Counted from the stretch's first letter, positions 12,501-23,316 are shown. The stretch: DNA of 64,000 nt from Effrenium voratum (GCA_963377175.1 CAUJNA010001224.1:1739001-1803000); one strand, 5' to 3'. The notes: generated by a model not told the origin, from the letters alone. Translations and numbers: made by a program.

Positions 12501-15339
12501 CATGGGTCAGCTTCTGACCTATTTCTCATTGTCCTCACTGGCAGCTGCGCGGATCTTGCAGTCTTGCAGTCCTCTTGCACCCTGTCGCAAGCCAACATGC
12601 CTTTTCCTCCGAAGTTCCGCTGGCGGTGCTGCATTGTCAAGGTGCTCAGCGGTCCAGACATGTGTCATGCATCGCCATCAGGCCATCAAGACCCTGAGCG
12701 AAACGAGGAATTCCAAGGACACGGCATCATCACTGCAAGTAGCGGAGCAGCCATGCAGAGATTCGTGGCAGTGAATGCACGCATGCTTCCCTATCACCTG
12801 TCCCTCAAGATCCTCAAGCATGCCGATTCTCAACTTCGCTGTTCATCTGCTGCCCTAAGGTACACAAACGAAGCAATCGCTGCATCTTGGCTGTTTGAGG
12901 GCTCCAGGGCAAACAGCGCGTAAGGCACAGTGCTGTCTATCAGACATGCTCCTCGCAAATGCCCATCTTGCACTTTCTAATTCCGAGGGCCGCATGAAAG
13001 CAGTGCTGCACCCGGACTCAACAAGTGCCAACTCAAACAAGTGCCAACTCATCCGCACTTCTAATCCCTCGCCGAAACAAAAGCAAAGGCCCAATCACTC
13101 ATAAGGACTTTCTCGCGAGGTCAGCTGTCAGAGGTGATTGAGCCGCATCACCAGCTGCTCAGCTAGGGATAGTTGTTGTTGGTCTGCATCCTGCCTCACT
13201 AAAAAACTGCTAACAACCCAGTTCCTTCTCAACATGCCTCAGCCACTGAAGAGAGATCTCTCATCACATGGGTCAGCTTCTGACCTATTTCTCATTGTCC
13301 TCACTGGCAGCTGCGCGGATCTTGCAGTCTTGCACCCCTCTTGCACCCTGTCGCAAGCCAACATGCCTTTCCTCCGAAGTTCCGCTGGCGGTGCTGCATT
13401 GTCAAGGTGCTCAGCGGTCCAGACATGTGTCATGCATCGCCATCAGGCCATCAAGACCCTGAGCGAAACGAGGAATTCCAAGGACACGGCATCATCACTG
13501 CACGTAGCGGGCCAGCCATGCAGAGATTCGTTGCAGTGACTGCACGCATGCTTCCCTATCACCTGTCCCGCAAGATCCTCAAGCATGCCGACTTCGCTGT
13601 TCATCTGCTGCCCTAAGGTACACAAACGAAGCAATCGCTGCATCTTGGCTATTTGAGGGCTCCAGGGCAAACAGCGCGTAAGGCACAGCGCTGTCTATCA
13701 GACATGCTCCTCGCAAATGCCCATCTTGCACTTTCTAATTCCGAGGGCCGCATGAAAGCAGTGCTGCACCCGGACTCAACAAGTGCCAACTCAAACAAGT
13801 GCCAACTCATCCGCACTTCTAATCCCTCGCCGAAACAAAAGCAAAGGCCCAATCACTCATAAGGACTTTCTCGCGAGGTCAGCTGTCAGAGGTGATTGAG
13901 CCGCATCACCAGCTGCTCAGCTAGGGATAGTTGTTGTTGGTCTGCATCCTGCCTCACTAAAAAACTGCTAACAACCCAGTTCCTTCTCAACATGCCTCAG
14001 CCACTGAAGAGAGATCTCTCATCACATGGGTCAGCTTCTGACCTATTTCTCATTGTCCTCACTGGCAGCTGCGCGGATCTTGCAGACTTGCGCCCCTCTT
14101 GCACCCTGTCGCAAGCCCACATGCTTTTCCTCCGAAGTTCCGCCAGTGCTTCGTTGTCAAGGTGCTCAGCGGTCCAGACATGTGTCATGCATCGCCATCA
14201 GGCCATCAAGACCCTGAGCGAAACGAGGAATTCCAAGGACACGGCATCATCACTGCACGCAGCGGAGCAGCCATGCAGAGATTCGTGGCAGTGAATGCAC
14301 GCATGCTTCCCTATCACCCGTCCCTCAAGATCCTCAACAACTCCGCTGTTCATCTGCTGCCCTAAGGTACACAAACGAACCAATCGCTGCATCTTGGCTA
14401 TTTGAGGGCTCCAGGGCAAACAGCGCGCAACGCACAGCGCCGTCTATCAGACATGCTCCTCGCAAATGCCCATCTTGCACTTTCTAATTCCGAGGGCCGC
14501 ATGAAAGCAGTGCTGCACCCGGACTCAACAAGTGCCAACTCAAACAAGTGCCAACTCATCCGCACTCCTAATCCCTTGCCGATCCAACAGCAAAGGCCCA
14601 ATCACTCATAAGGACTTTCTCGCGAGGTCAGCTGTCAGAGGTGATTGAGCCGCATCACCAGCTGCTCAGCTAGGGATAGTTGTTGTTGGTCTGCATCCTG
14701 CCTCACTAAAAAACTGCTAACAACTCAGTTCCTTCTCAACATGCCTCAGCCACTAAAGAGAGATCTCTCATCACATGGGTCAGCTTCTGACCTATTTCTC
14801 ATTGTCCTCACTGGCAGCTGCGCGGATCTTGCAGACTTGCACCCCTCTTGCACCCTGTCGCAAGCCCACATGCCTTTCCTCCGAAGCTCCGCTGGCGGTG
14901 CTGCATTGTCAAGGTGCTCAGCGGTCCAGACATGTGTCATGCATCGCCATCAGGCCATCAAGACCCTGAGCGAAACGAGGAATTCCAAGGACACGGCATC
15001 ATCACTGCAAGTAGCGGAGCAGCCATGCAGAGATTCGTGGCAGTGAATGCACGCATGCTTCCCCATCACCCGTCCCGCAAGATCCTCAAGCATGCCGATT
15101 CTCAACTCCGCTGTTCATCTGCTGCCCTAAGGTACACAAACGAAGAAATCGCTGCATCTTGGCTGTTTGAGGGCTCCAGAGCAAACAGCGCGTAAGGCAC
15201 AGCGCTGTCTATCAAGGCTGCACTTTCTAATTCCGAGGGCCGCATGAAAGCAGTGCTGCACCCGGACTCAACAACTGCCAACTCAAACAAGTGCCAACTC
15301 ATCCGCATTCATTCCTAATCCCTTGTCGATCCAAAAGCA

Positions 15340-15640
15340 AAGGCCCAATCACTCGTAAGGACTTTCTCGCGAGGTTTGCTGTCAGAGGTGATTAAACCGC
15401 TTCACCAGCTGCTCAGCTAGGGATAGTTGTTGTTGGTTTGCATCCTGCCTCATGAAACAGCCATTCTTGCGAGGCTTGCCGTCACATCAACCGCTGCTCA
15501 GCTAGGGATAGTTGTTGTTGGTTTGCATCCTGCCTCATGAAACAGCCATTCTCCCGAGGTTTGCTTCAGAGGTGATTAAGCTGCATCAACAGCTGCTCAG
15601 CTAGGGATAGTTGTTGTTGGTTTGCACCATTCCTCATGGA
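15340..15640. repeat. degenerate right end of the satellite: three short subrepeats
   Basis: Three diverged copies (about 90-110 bp) of the unit end occur without the rest of the unit. They contain CAGCTGCTCAGCTAGGGATA and CTGCCTCATGAAACAGCC. This is the usual picture of an array edge decaying through unequal exchange. Confidence 0.85.
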
Positions 15641-16136
15641 GTTTCTACGGACTGTCCATGGAATCCACCCTCCTCCGTGCAAGGCCACGCAGAGACTGAC
15701 AAACTATTGTCCACCATGTGAACGCAACAAAACAAACATCAACCGGAAAGACATGTTGTCTACGGCTTATGCAGAAATACGCGTGCATCTACGACATTCG
15801 TATCGAGGTAGCCGTCATGTAGAGAAATCCAAGCTTCTGCACGACCTGCACATTTGCCTCCCCGCATGAGATTCTGAACGGTTCCTTCCGCTCCCGTGGC
15901 CAACAACTTCAGCTACGCAGCTCGCATCCTCATCTCAACTTGCCCATGTGAAACAGCAGTTGCACTCACACTAATTCCGATGGTGCCTGGCAGACTTACA
16001 TCCCTCATTCAAGTTGCTCGGTTTGACGTGATGCCACCTACCTGCAACATTCACTTTGCTTCCTGACTCAGCATTGTGCATTCAGGCCTCATCTCCTCGT
16101 GGATCCCAATCCTCTCAAAGTAGAAAATTCAACCGC
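15641..16136. other. no feature recognised
   Basis: Unique-looking sequence between the satellite and a C-rich tract. It contains a 77-codon plus-strand ORF with no recognisable protein pattern. I see nothing else supportable here. Confidence 0.4.
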
Positions 16137-16137
16137 A

Positions 16138-16250
16138 AGCCCCCCCCCCATCCCCCCCCCCCATCCCCCCCCACCCATCCCCCCCCACCCATCCCCCCCC
16201 ATCCCCCCCCACCCATCCCCGCCCATCCCCTCCCCCCCCCCGCATCCCAC
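16138..16250. repeat. C-rich minisatellite (CCCCCCCCATCC / CCCACCC)
   Basis: About 110 bp of runs of C separated by AT or A every 8-15 bases. On the minus strand it is a G-rich tract just downstream of the donor of the exon at 16267-16334, with many G runs able to form quadruplexes. Confidence 0.9.
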
Positions 16251-16266
16251 TCCCCACGCCTCCGAC

Positions 16267-16334
16267 CGGAGGTGCGCGGCCGAGAGGAAGCCCGGGGCCG
16301 CATGCGACAGCTCCGGCAAGTGGCCCTCCATGTC
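16267..16334 (-). CDS. exon of unknown protein, possibly channel N-terminal region
   Basis: It encodes DMEGHLPELSHAAPGFLSAA and two more residues, between a CTGAG acceptor and a GT donor. GC-rich third positions support coding. A foldback element (16365-16497) lies just upstream. Which gene it belongs to is inferred only from strand and position. Confidence 0.5.
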
Positions 16335-16364
16335 CTCAGGCGGGGTATGGGCCAGAACGCACAT

Positions 16365-16497
16365 GAGTCATAATCAAAACCCGGTATTAGAATGGTCGAC
16401 CCAGAACCATGCAAAGAACTAAGAAGGCGGCGGCAGCTATTCATGGTTGGGATTGTCCCTTACTAGCCTTCACTTACCCGGGTTTTGATTGTGACTC
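16365..16497. mobile_element. foldback element, family C (133 bp)
   Basis: The terminal inverted repeats begin GAGTCATAATCAAAACCCGG, and the other end reads back GAGTCACAATCAAAACCCGG. CACAT flanks both ends as a target duplication. On the minus strand one end offers a GTGAGT donor, but I see no AG at the other end. It sits about 30 bp upstream of an exon. Confidence 0.75.
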
Positions 16498-16929
16498 ACA
16501 TGGGTTCCTGAAAGATACATGGCCTGTGCTTCTTGGAGTTGACACCCGTTTCAACTTGGTTTAAGGGAAACTAAAAAGAACAAACAAAGACATTTCTTTT
16601 GAACGGGGTCCCCTATTTCGACACGACGTATCCAATCATTCCCCTGCCAAATCACCTGATTCACAAGGAGACTCCCAACCAGCTCATTTGATTTGCGACC
16701 AACACGTATCCTTGCATGTTTCGGTTGGGCGAAAATATCAAATGGCCCAACAGACTGGATGCGCCCAAACACACCGCATTCCAACCCTGCCAAGGCAAGG
16801 CTGAGGGAAGCAGCCCTGGACACAAAGAAGGACATGGTTGTGGAAGGTCACCCTTTCTGTGATGCCACAGTGCAGCTTCCCATCCCCATGCAACTTTGTC
16901 ACTTGGCCAACTTGGGGGTTCCCCTGGAA

Positions 16930-17065
16930 TCACTCCCACACGCCAGGTCTGGTGGCAACCATGCCAGCGATTGCGAACATGCCTGCCACGTCTTGATGTC
17001 TCTGTGATACGACCATGACGTCTATCGCGTGCAACACAAAGTCGCCCGAAAACCCAACTCGCTTG
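16930..17065 (-). CDS. candidate downstream exon joined across a foldback intron
   Basis: If 17066-17155 is spliced out, the frame of the exon at 17156-17272 continues for 44 more codons (CKRVGFSGDFVLHAIDVMVV and on) to a TGA at 16930-16932. An open run of this length has roughly a one in ten chance of arising randomly. Alternatively the upstream exon ends at a GC donor near 17198 and this stretch is intron. No family was recognised. Confidence 0.35.
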
Positions 17066-17155
17066 CTGGTGCTCAGCAGGGAATGACCCCTATAAACCTC
17101 CCTGGTGGTTTCCTTTCAGGGGACTGGGTTCATTCCCGCATTCCCTACTGAGCAC
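17066..17155 (-). mobile_element. foldback element, family E, with intron-like ends (90 bp)
   Basis: Arms of about 25 bp (GCTTGCTGGTGCTCAGYAGG and so on) pair across 17061-17165. Read on the minus strand, the 90-bp core starts GTGCTCAG and ends GAGCACCAG, a complete GT-AG intron defined by the element itself. Confidence 0.7.
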
Positions 17156-17272
17156 CAGCAAGCTTGTCCACAAGCCATGCAGGGGTGCTTGCGCCAGGGC
17201 GCCCATCCCAAGTCCATCTGCGCCGTGCGGATCTCGCTGACGTGCATCTTGCGCTCCACCCAGGAGACAGGC
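17156..17272 (-). CDS. exon of unknown protein
   Basis: It encodes VSWVERKMHVSEIRTAQMDL, then GWAPWRKHPCMACGQ, after a TGCTAG acceptor. The first twenty residues look most protein-like. The 3' end is either the foldback border or a GC donor after ATGG. Candidate upstream part of the channel gene. Confidence 0.5.
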
Positions 17273-17294
17273 CTAGCAAGGATGCGCAAATCAT

Positions 17295-17363
17295 GGGGCT
17301 TTGAACCCATCCAAGAATCAATATCCTACTGGTCAATGGTGATAGCAATTGAGCAATTCTGAC
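17295..17363 (-). other. tRNA-derived element (SINE-like remnant)
   Basis: On the minus strand, TTGCTCAATTGCTA resembles an A box, and GGGTTCAAAGCCC, about 40 nt later, resembles a B box, with ACCATTGACCAGTAGG between them. The acceptor stem does not pair, so this is a tRNA pseudogene or SINE head, not a tRNA. It lies in an intron. Confidence 0.5.
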
Positions 17364-18110
17364 CATCCATGTTGAGCTTGAAGGATGTAGATAAGCTTGC
17401 CATACAGGCAGGCATTGCGCAGATGAGCGGGCCACCGCTTGCTAATTGGAGGGGATCAACACCTAGCAACAACTCCCCCCATGAGTTGCTCAATACTCCC
17501 CCTCAGACGACTCACTAACATTATGGCAAAGATTGCGGTGGCGTGGTTTCTCCTGTCTTTTTTTCCATCAGCTCGTCTGTCAGTGGAAAAGCAAATCGCA
17601 TTCACATGTTGAATACAACAAGGACTTGAGAAAAGTTGGCGCCCTTTCCCTATTTTGTTTTAACCTACTTTTCCGTCGAGGTGTTGAATTCTAAGATGCA
17701 CTGGGTCAAACAGGCACATCTGGCATTCGTGCCAAGGTGGGCCAACAGGTATCTATCCTCCCGGATCAAAAGAAAAGGTGCCCTCAAAGAGTCGAGGCAG
17801 ATTGACTTGATCCCAGGCTTAGCATCTGTATAAGACGGATGATGATTATAATACCTGTCATTAGTATGATGCCAGCAAGACTAAACACTGGCTACTTCCC
17901 TGTGTCTCCATAGTGGAACAGCCTTTTCCCCAGTGATCATATACTAAGTCGGAGCCATAGCACGGGGAGCCGTTGCAGCAATTACTGGGGAACATGTGGC
18001 TCCGCTACGGGGGGGCAAAGTTAATATGTCGATATGCTTCCTGCTATTGTGATTATTGGTATCAGTAGCAGTAGAAGTAGAAGTAGCAGTAGCAGTAGCA
18101 ATCATTGTTA
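17364..18110. other. intronic or intergenic, ending in a GTAGCA/GTAGAA microsatellite
   Basis: No coding pattern was recognised. A trinucleotide tract (AGTAGCAGTAGAAG type) occupies about 18060-18105, and CT-rich and AT-rich stretches precede it. Confidence 0.5.
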
Positions 18111-18114
18111 ATAT

Positions 18115-18205
18115 GGGTGTGGCTCAAAACTAAACAGGAGGGGTTACGCAGGTTTTGGCCCATATTTCCAGTTCCATTTTGGTACCGGTTTTCTGAGCCA
18201 CAGCC
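18115..18205 (-). mobile_element. family A inverted-repeat element, reverse orientation
   Basis: The ends are GGGTGTGGCTCAAAA and TGAGCCACAGCC, flanked by ATAT on both sides. It is the only family A copy in the reverse orientation. It lies about 24 bp downstream of the exon at 18229-18329 in transcription order. Confidence 0.8.
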
Positions 18206-18228
18206 ATATTGTTCTTTTTAAGACCGAC

Positions 18229-18329
18229 ATTTCGAGCCGCCGACTCTTCTCTGCGGCGCCTAGACCGCGGGGGCCGGATGCAGGTGGCCGGTCGCAGCTT
18301 CTTCAGGCTGCGACCCCGCTCGGAGGTGT
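18229..18329 (-). CDS. basic exon of unknown protein
   Basis: It reads TSERGRSLKKLRPATCIRPP and then an Arg-rich run, after a CCCAG acceptor. The donor is GT. The highly basic composition suggests a cytosolic or nucleic-acid-facing linker. Candidate N-terminal channel region by position only. Confidence 0.45.
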
Positions 18330-18455
18330 CTGGGATGCCTTGGCACTCGAAAAATCAAGCCAATCTGGCTGCTCACAAATTTCAATTGACGTCTTCATAG
18401 CCTTGCCTGCTACATATGTGTGTTGACACATGCCGGTGTGTAAACAGACACAAAT

Positions 18456-18480
18456 GCGTGTGTGTGTGTGTGTGTGTGTA
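18456..18480. repeat. GT microsatellite
   Basis: A perfect GT run of about 22 bases with CGTATACACATACG beside it. No function inferred. Confidence 0.85.
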
Positions 18481-18783
18481 TACACATACGTATCCATGTA
18501 TGCATGAAACTTTTTCGCACATGTAAATCACATCCATACAGAAATATGCAGATTCATCCATACAGAAATAATCATTCTATATATACTACTGTCAAGTACG
18601 GCGAAGTATACATGTTGTTTACAGCGTGTCCAGATAGAAGTGACGCGCATAACTGGCCTTGGAGGGGGTATGGCTGTGACTCGGGGAGGCATCCGGCTGC
18701 GAAGGCTTTGGATCAGTTGCGTGCGGATGGCTTGCTTGCACGGAATTGACCCCAACTGGGGAGGGGCTACAAGGGACCAGATG

Positions 18784-18864
18784 GCTGTGGGTCAAAAATA
18801 GTAACCAAAATGGAACCCTGGTAACTGGAAACATGGACTAAAACCTGCGGTCCCCTGGTGGTAC
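18784..18864 (+). mobile_element. family A element, right end truncated
   Basis: The left end GCTGTGGGTCAAAA and the internal landmarks (CCCTGGTAACTGGAAACATG, AAACCTGCGGTCC) are intact, but the right inverted repeat is missing. CCAGATG is still duplicated at 18777-18783 and 18865-18871. Confidence 0.75.
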
Positions 18865-19874
18865 CCAGATGATCACAGGGGAGATGTGAGCCAGGGGACG
18901 AAAGTGTCCCGCAGTGGGGAAACAATGGAGCCACCATGGCTTTGTCAAGCCAACAGCGAACCCCAGCTGTCGCATACTTCTAACGTGCAACTGCTAAGAA
19001 AGGATGTCCAACCGTGGAATAAAAAAAAACATTGTCGAGCCAGAGAAATCACACGCACATGTGCAATCCATGGCAATCTGTGCATGTGCTTTCTGCGCGT
19101 CACCTCCAGTAGCTTGCCGTTATCCTCCCTTGAAATATCCATCAGGTCCAAACAAGAGTGATGATGCGTTTCCAGAAAGAAAGAAAACATGTGTAAACTG
19201 TTCGCCTGATCTCTGCGAAAGAAATGTTGACATTGCAACCCAAAGAAGCTTGTCAAAGCTATAAGCAGAACTTGGCGAAGCAACAGGGCATCATCAATCA
19301 GGCTTGCATGGTCGTACTTAACCTCCCTCCCACAAACATGGCACCTGACACAGGGTCCCTTCAAGGGAAAAATGATCTTCCAGGTACCCCCACAAGTGCC
19401 GTGTGAGTGGAAGCGAGGGTGTTACTCATATAACACAGTCGCAAGTGACTCGCTCGGAGACAACCTAATTATCCCCATGAGATGTTCCTCTTCCGATGCT
19501 GCATTCTCGCTGCCCAACACCTCCAAATCTGTGGGCATGGGGAAGCATGCCCTTGGGTCAACTCAACCCGGGACTGGGCGTGCTTCTTTGTCATTCTCTC
19601 CACGGCCCCTTCCGGACTCCTGAAACGACAAGAACCACTAGATCTACGGACCCTCTTGACGGTTTAAAATTTCGATTACAACCAAACCTGCACTTGGAAG
19701 AACCCCTTGTTTTTTTTGCACATGCACCCTCTCAGTACGGGAAGTATAGCCTCATTTGCCTAAAAACATTCTTTTTGAAGTGGCGCTCATGGGCCAAGGG
19801 CGCCTTATTTGCACCCCCAAGCCTTATGCCACTTCAACCCAACCCCCCCCGCGCAGCGCAGGGCGCCGAGGCGC

Positions 19875-20002
19875 CCTTGGCCTCGGCGATGAACATGGCC
19901 CTCCGCGCCTTGACGGCCGAGGGCAGGAAATCGGAGAGGAGGTGGGAGGTGGGGGTCGCACTCGAGGCCGAGCGCCCGCTCTCCATGCTGGAGGTGACGT
20001 TC
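19875..20002 (-). CDS. Ser-rich exon of unknown protein
   Basis: It begins NVTSSMESGRSASSATPTS and continues LLSDFLPSAVKARRAMFIAE, after a GCCAG acceptor, with a GC donor. Strong GC3 and sensible composition make it one of the better exon calls. Possibly the cytoplasmic region of the channel gene. Confidence 0.6.
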
Positions 20003-20297
20003 CTGGCGAGAAAAATCTGGCCTGGAGCTTTTTGGAAGGCACCAAAGAACGAAGGCACCCAAGTGGGGGCTCCTGAAAAGAAGGTTTCCAGTAGGAAGCT
20101 GATGGTGTCTGCACAATCTGCGAGGTTCAAGTCCCGGTTTATGTATCTGCATGAGATTATGTAAGAACAAATTGTTCCAACTTCAAGTCCAGTCTGACCT
20201 TTGTACAGCCTCTCTACCTGGTCCTTCAAACTGTCCCTTCGGCGGTGCCCAAGTCGGTCGCCCTGGTCCCCCCCCCCCACTCCCCCACGTCCCACGC

Positions 20298-20396
20298 CCC
20301 TTCCTCCGCACGTCCAGGGAGCCCAAAGACTTCATGGAGGCCCGGGTGTGGCGGAACCGGCTCTTGAGGTCCTCTCGCGTGACGAGATGTCGGGAA
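20298..20396 (-). CDS. basic exon of unknown protein
   Basis: It reads SRHLVTREDLKSRFRHTRAS then MKSLGSLDVRRKG, with a TCCAG acceptor and a GC donor. This is a charged, probably helical segment. No family recognised. Confidence 0.6.
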
Positions 20397-21279
20397 CTGG
20401 AGACCTCTGTCGGGGGCGCTGTGACGTTTCTGACATTTGGGAGTCTGACTCTCTGGCTGCATATCAGACTTTGTTCCTTTCGCGGGGCTGTCAAGTCAAA
20501 AATATGGCCGGTTCCTTGTTGGATCCTGGTGCCGCCCAAGTCGTCTTTTGGAAGGAATACCGAAAAGGGTCACTGATTCGGTGGCCCCTGCCAAGTGGCT
20601 CTTGACTCACGTCCCGCCTCCCCAAGACCTTTCGCAGCCAAAGGTCTGCTCTCAGGACAGCAGCCCAAAGATTGCTTGAAGAACCTGCTTCTGGGCTACA
20701 TACAACACTGCAATTCACAAACAGGAAATACTCAACCCCCAAAGTAAAGGGCCTTCATCATGGGTAAGCTCGTTCGAGAATACTTGGGCGCGTCTCAAAA
20801 CGGAGGGACCCTCTCGGTCGTGCCCTTGTTCTTTTTTCATTCTGGTTGCATGCCAAACTAAGACCAAGGAGACCTCGTTTTGAAGGCGAGCCTCTCACTT
20901 CTTTCCTCTAGGCCCAGAAGAAACTCCCACTGCTTCCGCAGTGTCCTCGTACATGTTCTCAAGGCTCTCCTGGCAAAAGGGTGTCAAAAAGTGGCACCCC
21001 ACACCCCAAAAACTGGTCTGTGCCCTTCCCCGAGCGGATTTGGTGTAAAGCATGGATGAGGTTTGGGCAACTTGCTCGAAGTTGTAGCCCACCCGAAAAA
21101 GGCACAAGATGTCCCAGCAGGAGTAAGAGACCCACTGGCAAAACTCAATAGACTGTCGTGCCGACAGCCTAGTGTGTGGTTACGTGCAAGATTAGATGCC
21201 CGTCTTCATGTATATGTTTCCGTTGGACAAAAAAGAAAACGGGGTCCTCCTTTTGAGGCAAACTTATGTTTCGCAAAAA

Positions 21280-21303
21280 AGAAGAAGAAGAAGAAGAAGA
21301 AGA
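21280..21303. repeat. AAG microsatellite
   Basis: About seven AAG units after an A run, on sequence with no coding pattern. Confidence 0.8.
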
Positions 21304-21635
21304 ATACAAACAAACACCTGCTGTTGATTAAGCGGCATCCCCTAGTCGATACTCATTCCGACAAGTGGCGATCTCCTAGCCCCAAATCTGTAAGGAAAAG
21401 GCGACCAGGTGCATCTGCCTCTGCCAACCCCCGAATTTGATCATTGTTCTTGAGCTGGACATGAATGAGCTTGACAGCCAAGGCTCATCTGCGTGAAACA
21501 TCAATCACCCATTTGCTGCAGTCGTCGCACCCATCCTAGCTAGAAAGGTCTGCAGTGTCAACAGGATGCAGAATCTGAATACGGGAAAGGTATCCTGTCC
21601 AGCGTCTGGCATGCTCATACTTAACATACATTTGT

Positions 21636-21668
21636 GTGTATATATATACATATATATATATATATCTA
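21636..21668. repeat. TA-rich microsatellite and CACA-rich flank
   Basis: A TATATA tract is followed by about 130 bp rich in CACATACA. It is AT-rich compared with its surroundings. No gene seen. Confidence 0.75.
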
Positions 21669-22033
21669 TACAAACACCTACACATACAAGTCCTTAAACA
21701 CATACACATAGACACGCTCAACGCACACACATAGCCCGCCTACACATGCAAACACGTACACATACAATTGTGCATCCATGCCCTGTACAACACAGGTACA
21801 CACGTATGCATTCACTTGCAGTATTCAGGCCAATCAGTCAACAACTGTTCTTCACTCTTACAGCGTCCTGTTTGGTCTGCCACCTGGCACGTACACGTAC
21901 GCCTGCGGATGGACCAAAACCACCAGGGATGGATGAAAAATCCAAAAAACAAACTGGGAGGTTCAAAAATTGGCCCACCCACATGGCCGGCTTCCCGGAT
22001 CTTCTTCAAGGCGAAAAGGGCTCGTCCCGCGGC

Positions 22034-22123
22034 CTGATCCGCTCGGGAGCTGCGGATGGAGCCCACGGAGCTCCTGTTGCTGCGCACGGAGAGCCGCTTC
22101 TCCACGAAGTGCACGCTGGTCAT
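22034..22123 (-). CDS. Ser/Arg-rich exon of unknown protein
   Basis: Thirty codons: MTSVHFVEKRLSVRSNRSSV then GSIRSSRADQ, with a CGAAG acceptor and a GC donor. The RSNRSS and SIRSSR repeats resemble phosphorylatable linkers of channels and kinases. A different frame (EGVPEDDQRALRG) is also open but less convincing. Confidence 0.55.
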
Positions 22124-22170
22124 CTTCGGGGACTCCTTCCATAGCGGATTTTCTGCGGGAATGTGTCAGA

Positions 22171-22269
22171 GATACTGTGGATGGACGAAATCCATTTCGC
22201 ACCACCTAGGAAACCCTAGAATGGTTTCTCATGGTGTCTTGGGTGAGGATTCTGTCCATCCACAGTATC
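22171..22269. mobile_element. foldback element, family D (99 bp)
   Basis: The arms of about 23 bp begin GATACTGTGGATGGAC at both ends, with a few mismatches further in. On the minus strand the element offers a GA donor near one end and a CCACAG acceptor at the other, 48 bp before an exon. No clear target duplication. Confidence 0.7.
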
Positions 22270-23275
22270 ACAGGCGCGGGCAAGACTTCGTGGAGAGCGG
22301 CTGCATCTCTGTGCCCTGGAAAAAAAAGGATTTAAAAAAAAAAGGAATGATCCGGACAGATTGCAAGCGATTGCCAATCGCTGCTTGTTCAATATGTCAT
22401 TCCCCAGTCTGCGCTTTCACAATCCTATTGCAGTGGCACAAGGTTGCCTGCCTCCATTTACAGGCAACAACCTTGATATCGTTTGGCAGAAAAAAGGGGG
22501 ACATCGAAAGTAACTGCCAAAAGCACATTCACTGGCTGAGGTACAATATGTTCCTTCAATTGTTTGGACAAGCTCGAAACGGTCAGGGAATCTCTCTCCT
22601 CCAATTGCCAGACAAAGCATCTCAAGTAAAGAAGCAAACAGGTTTCGACTAAAAAAAGGCCGCGCAAGAGTAGCGCTCGAAGCCCTGATAAAACCATCCA
22701 AAATGCATGGACAAGCCTTTGTGCGTACCACCCACGTGCGAACCAGGTGCCTCCTCAGTGTCTGCAGCCAATGTTCGTTGCAAGTCCAACTATCACGATA
22801 CTCCGCATGTGGCTTGAGAAAAAGGCAAATATCCACCCTTCCAGATACACATCAGAAAAATGCTCGTTAGGCTGTCAGACAAGGACAACGTTCACTCCTC
22901 CCAAACAAACAGAAGATAGAAAGACAACCATACATCCACAGCAGAATCAAGCCGTGCTAATCACCAGCATGGTACTAGGGATGCTTTGGAGCCAGGGAAA
23001 CCTGGCTGGTTCACTTGCAATCTTTGGGTACGACTGTTGGGCTCCAAGAAGGTTGGTGCACATGAATCCTCATGGGAGCCATGCTGCCACCAAACATTCC
23101 CACAAAACTCCTTCCGCACTCGCCCATTCCCAAACCTCCAGATGGGTTTTGAAAAGAGGGCCGCCTTTTTCGTGGATGATTTGAACGGGAAGGCTCCTTT
23201 CCCAAAAGAATACAAGCAGTGGCCTGCTTGCATTCAGGGAATCGGCTGAATCCGCGACTCAACCACAAAAAAGGC

Positions 23276-23316
23276 CGCTCCGGGCTGCTGACGCTCCGCA
23301 TCTCGCTCACTGCGCT
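23276..23316 (-). CDS. short exon candidate
   Basis: It reads SAVSEMRSVSSPER after a GTCCAG acceptor, and the donor is unclear. Its composition matches neighbouring Ser-rich exons. A plus-strand frame is also open, so this is tentative. Confidence 0.35.

Larger units (their letters stand above)
5373..15640. repeat. satellite array, 14 units of about 620-810 bp
   Basis: The landmark GTCATGCATCGCCATCAGGC recurs near 5500, 6118, 6930, 7692, 8450, 9130, 9781, 10510, 11208, 11934, 12664, 13430, 14188 and 14937. A second landmark, a palindrome around GAGAGATCTCTC, opens most units. Steps range from about 618 to 812 bp, and many differ by non-multiples of three. The 60-216 codon ORFs on both strands are therefore copies of open stretches and not a conserved protein. 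Units differ by small deletions shared between non-adjacent copies. No spliced-leader, 5S rRNA or U-snRNA sequence was recognised in a unit. The array lies between minus-strand exons at 5120 and 16267. Confidence 0.95.

Noticed and set aside
5373..15640. Many 60-216 codon ORFs on both strands of the array, which could be a tandem gene family
   Set aside because: Unit lengths differ by non-multiples of three, the ORFs change frame and strand between units, and no protein pattern or codon bias is visible.
5373..15640. CRISPR-like or integron-like array
   Set aside because: Units are hundreds of bases long without short repeats separated by unique spacers, in a eukaryotic setting.
21895..21995. 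A possible further inverted-repeat element (GGATGGACCAAAACC to AAAAATTGGCCCACCC)
   Set aside because: The arms match only weakly and no target duplication is seen.
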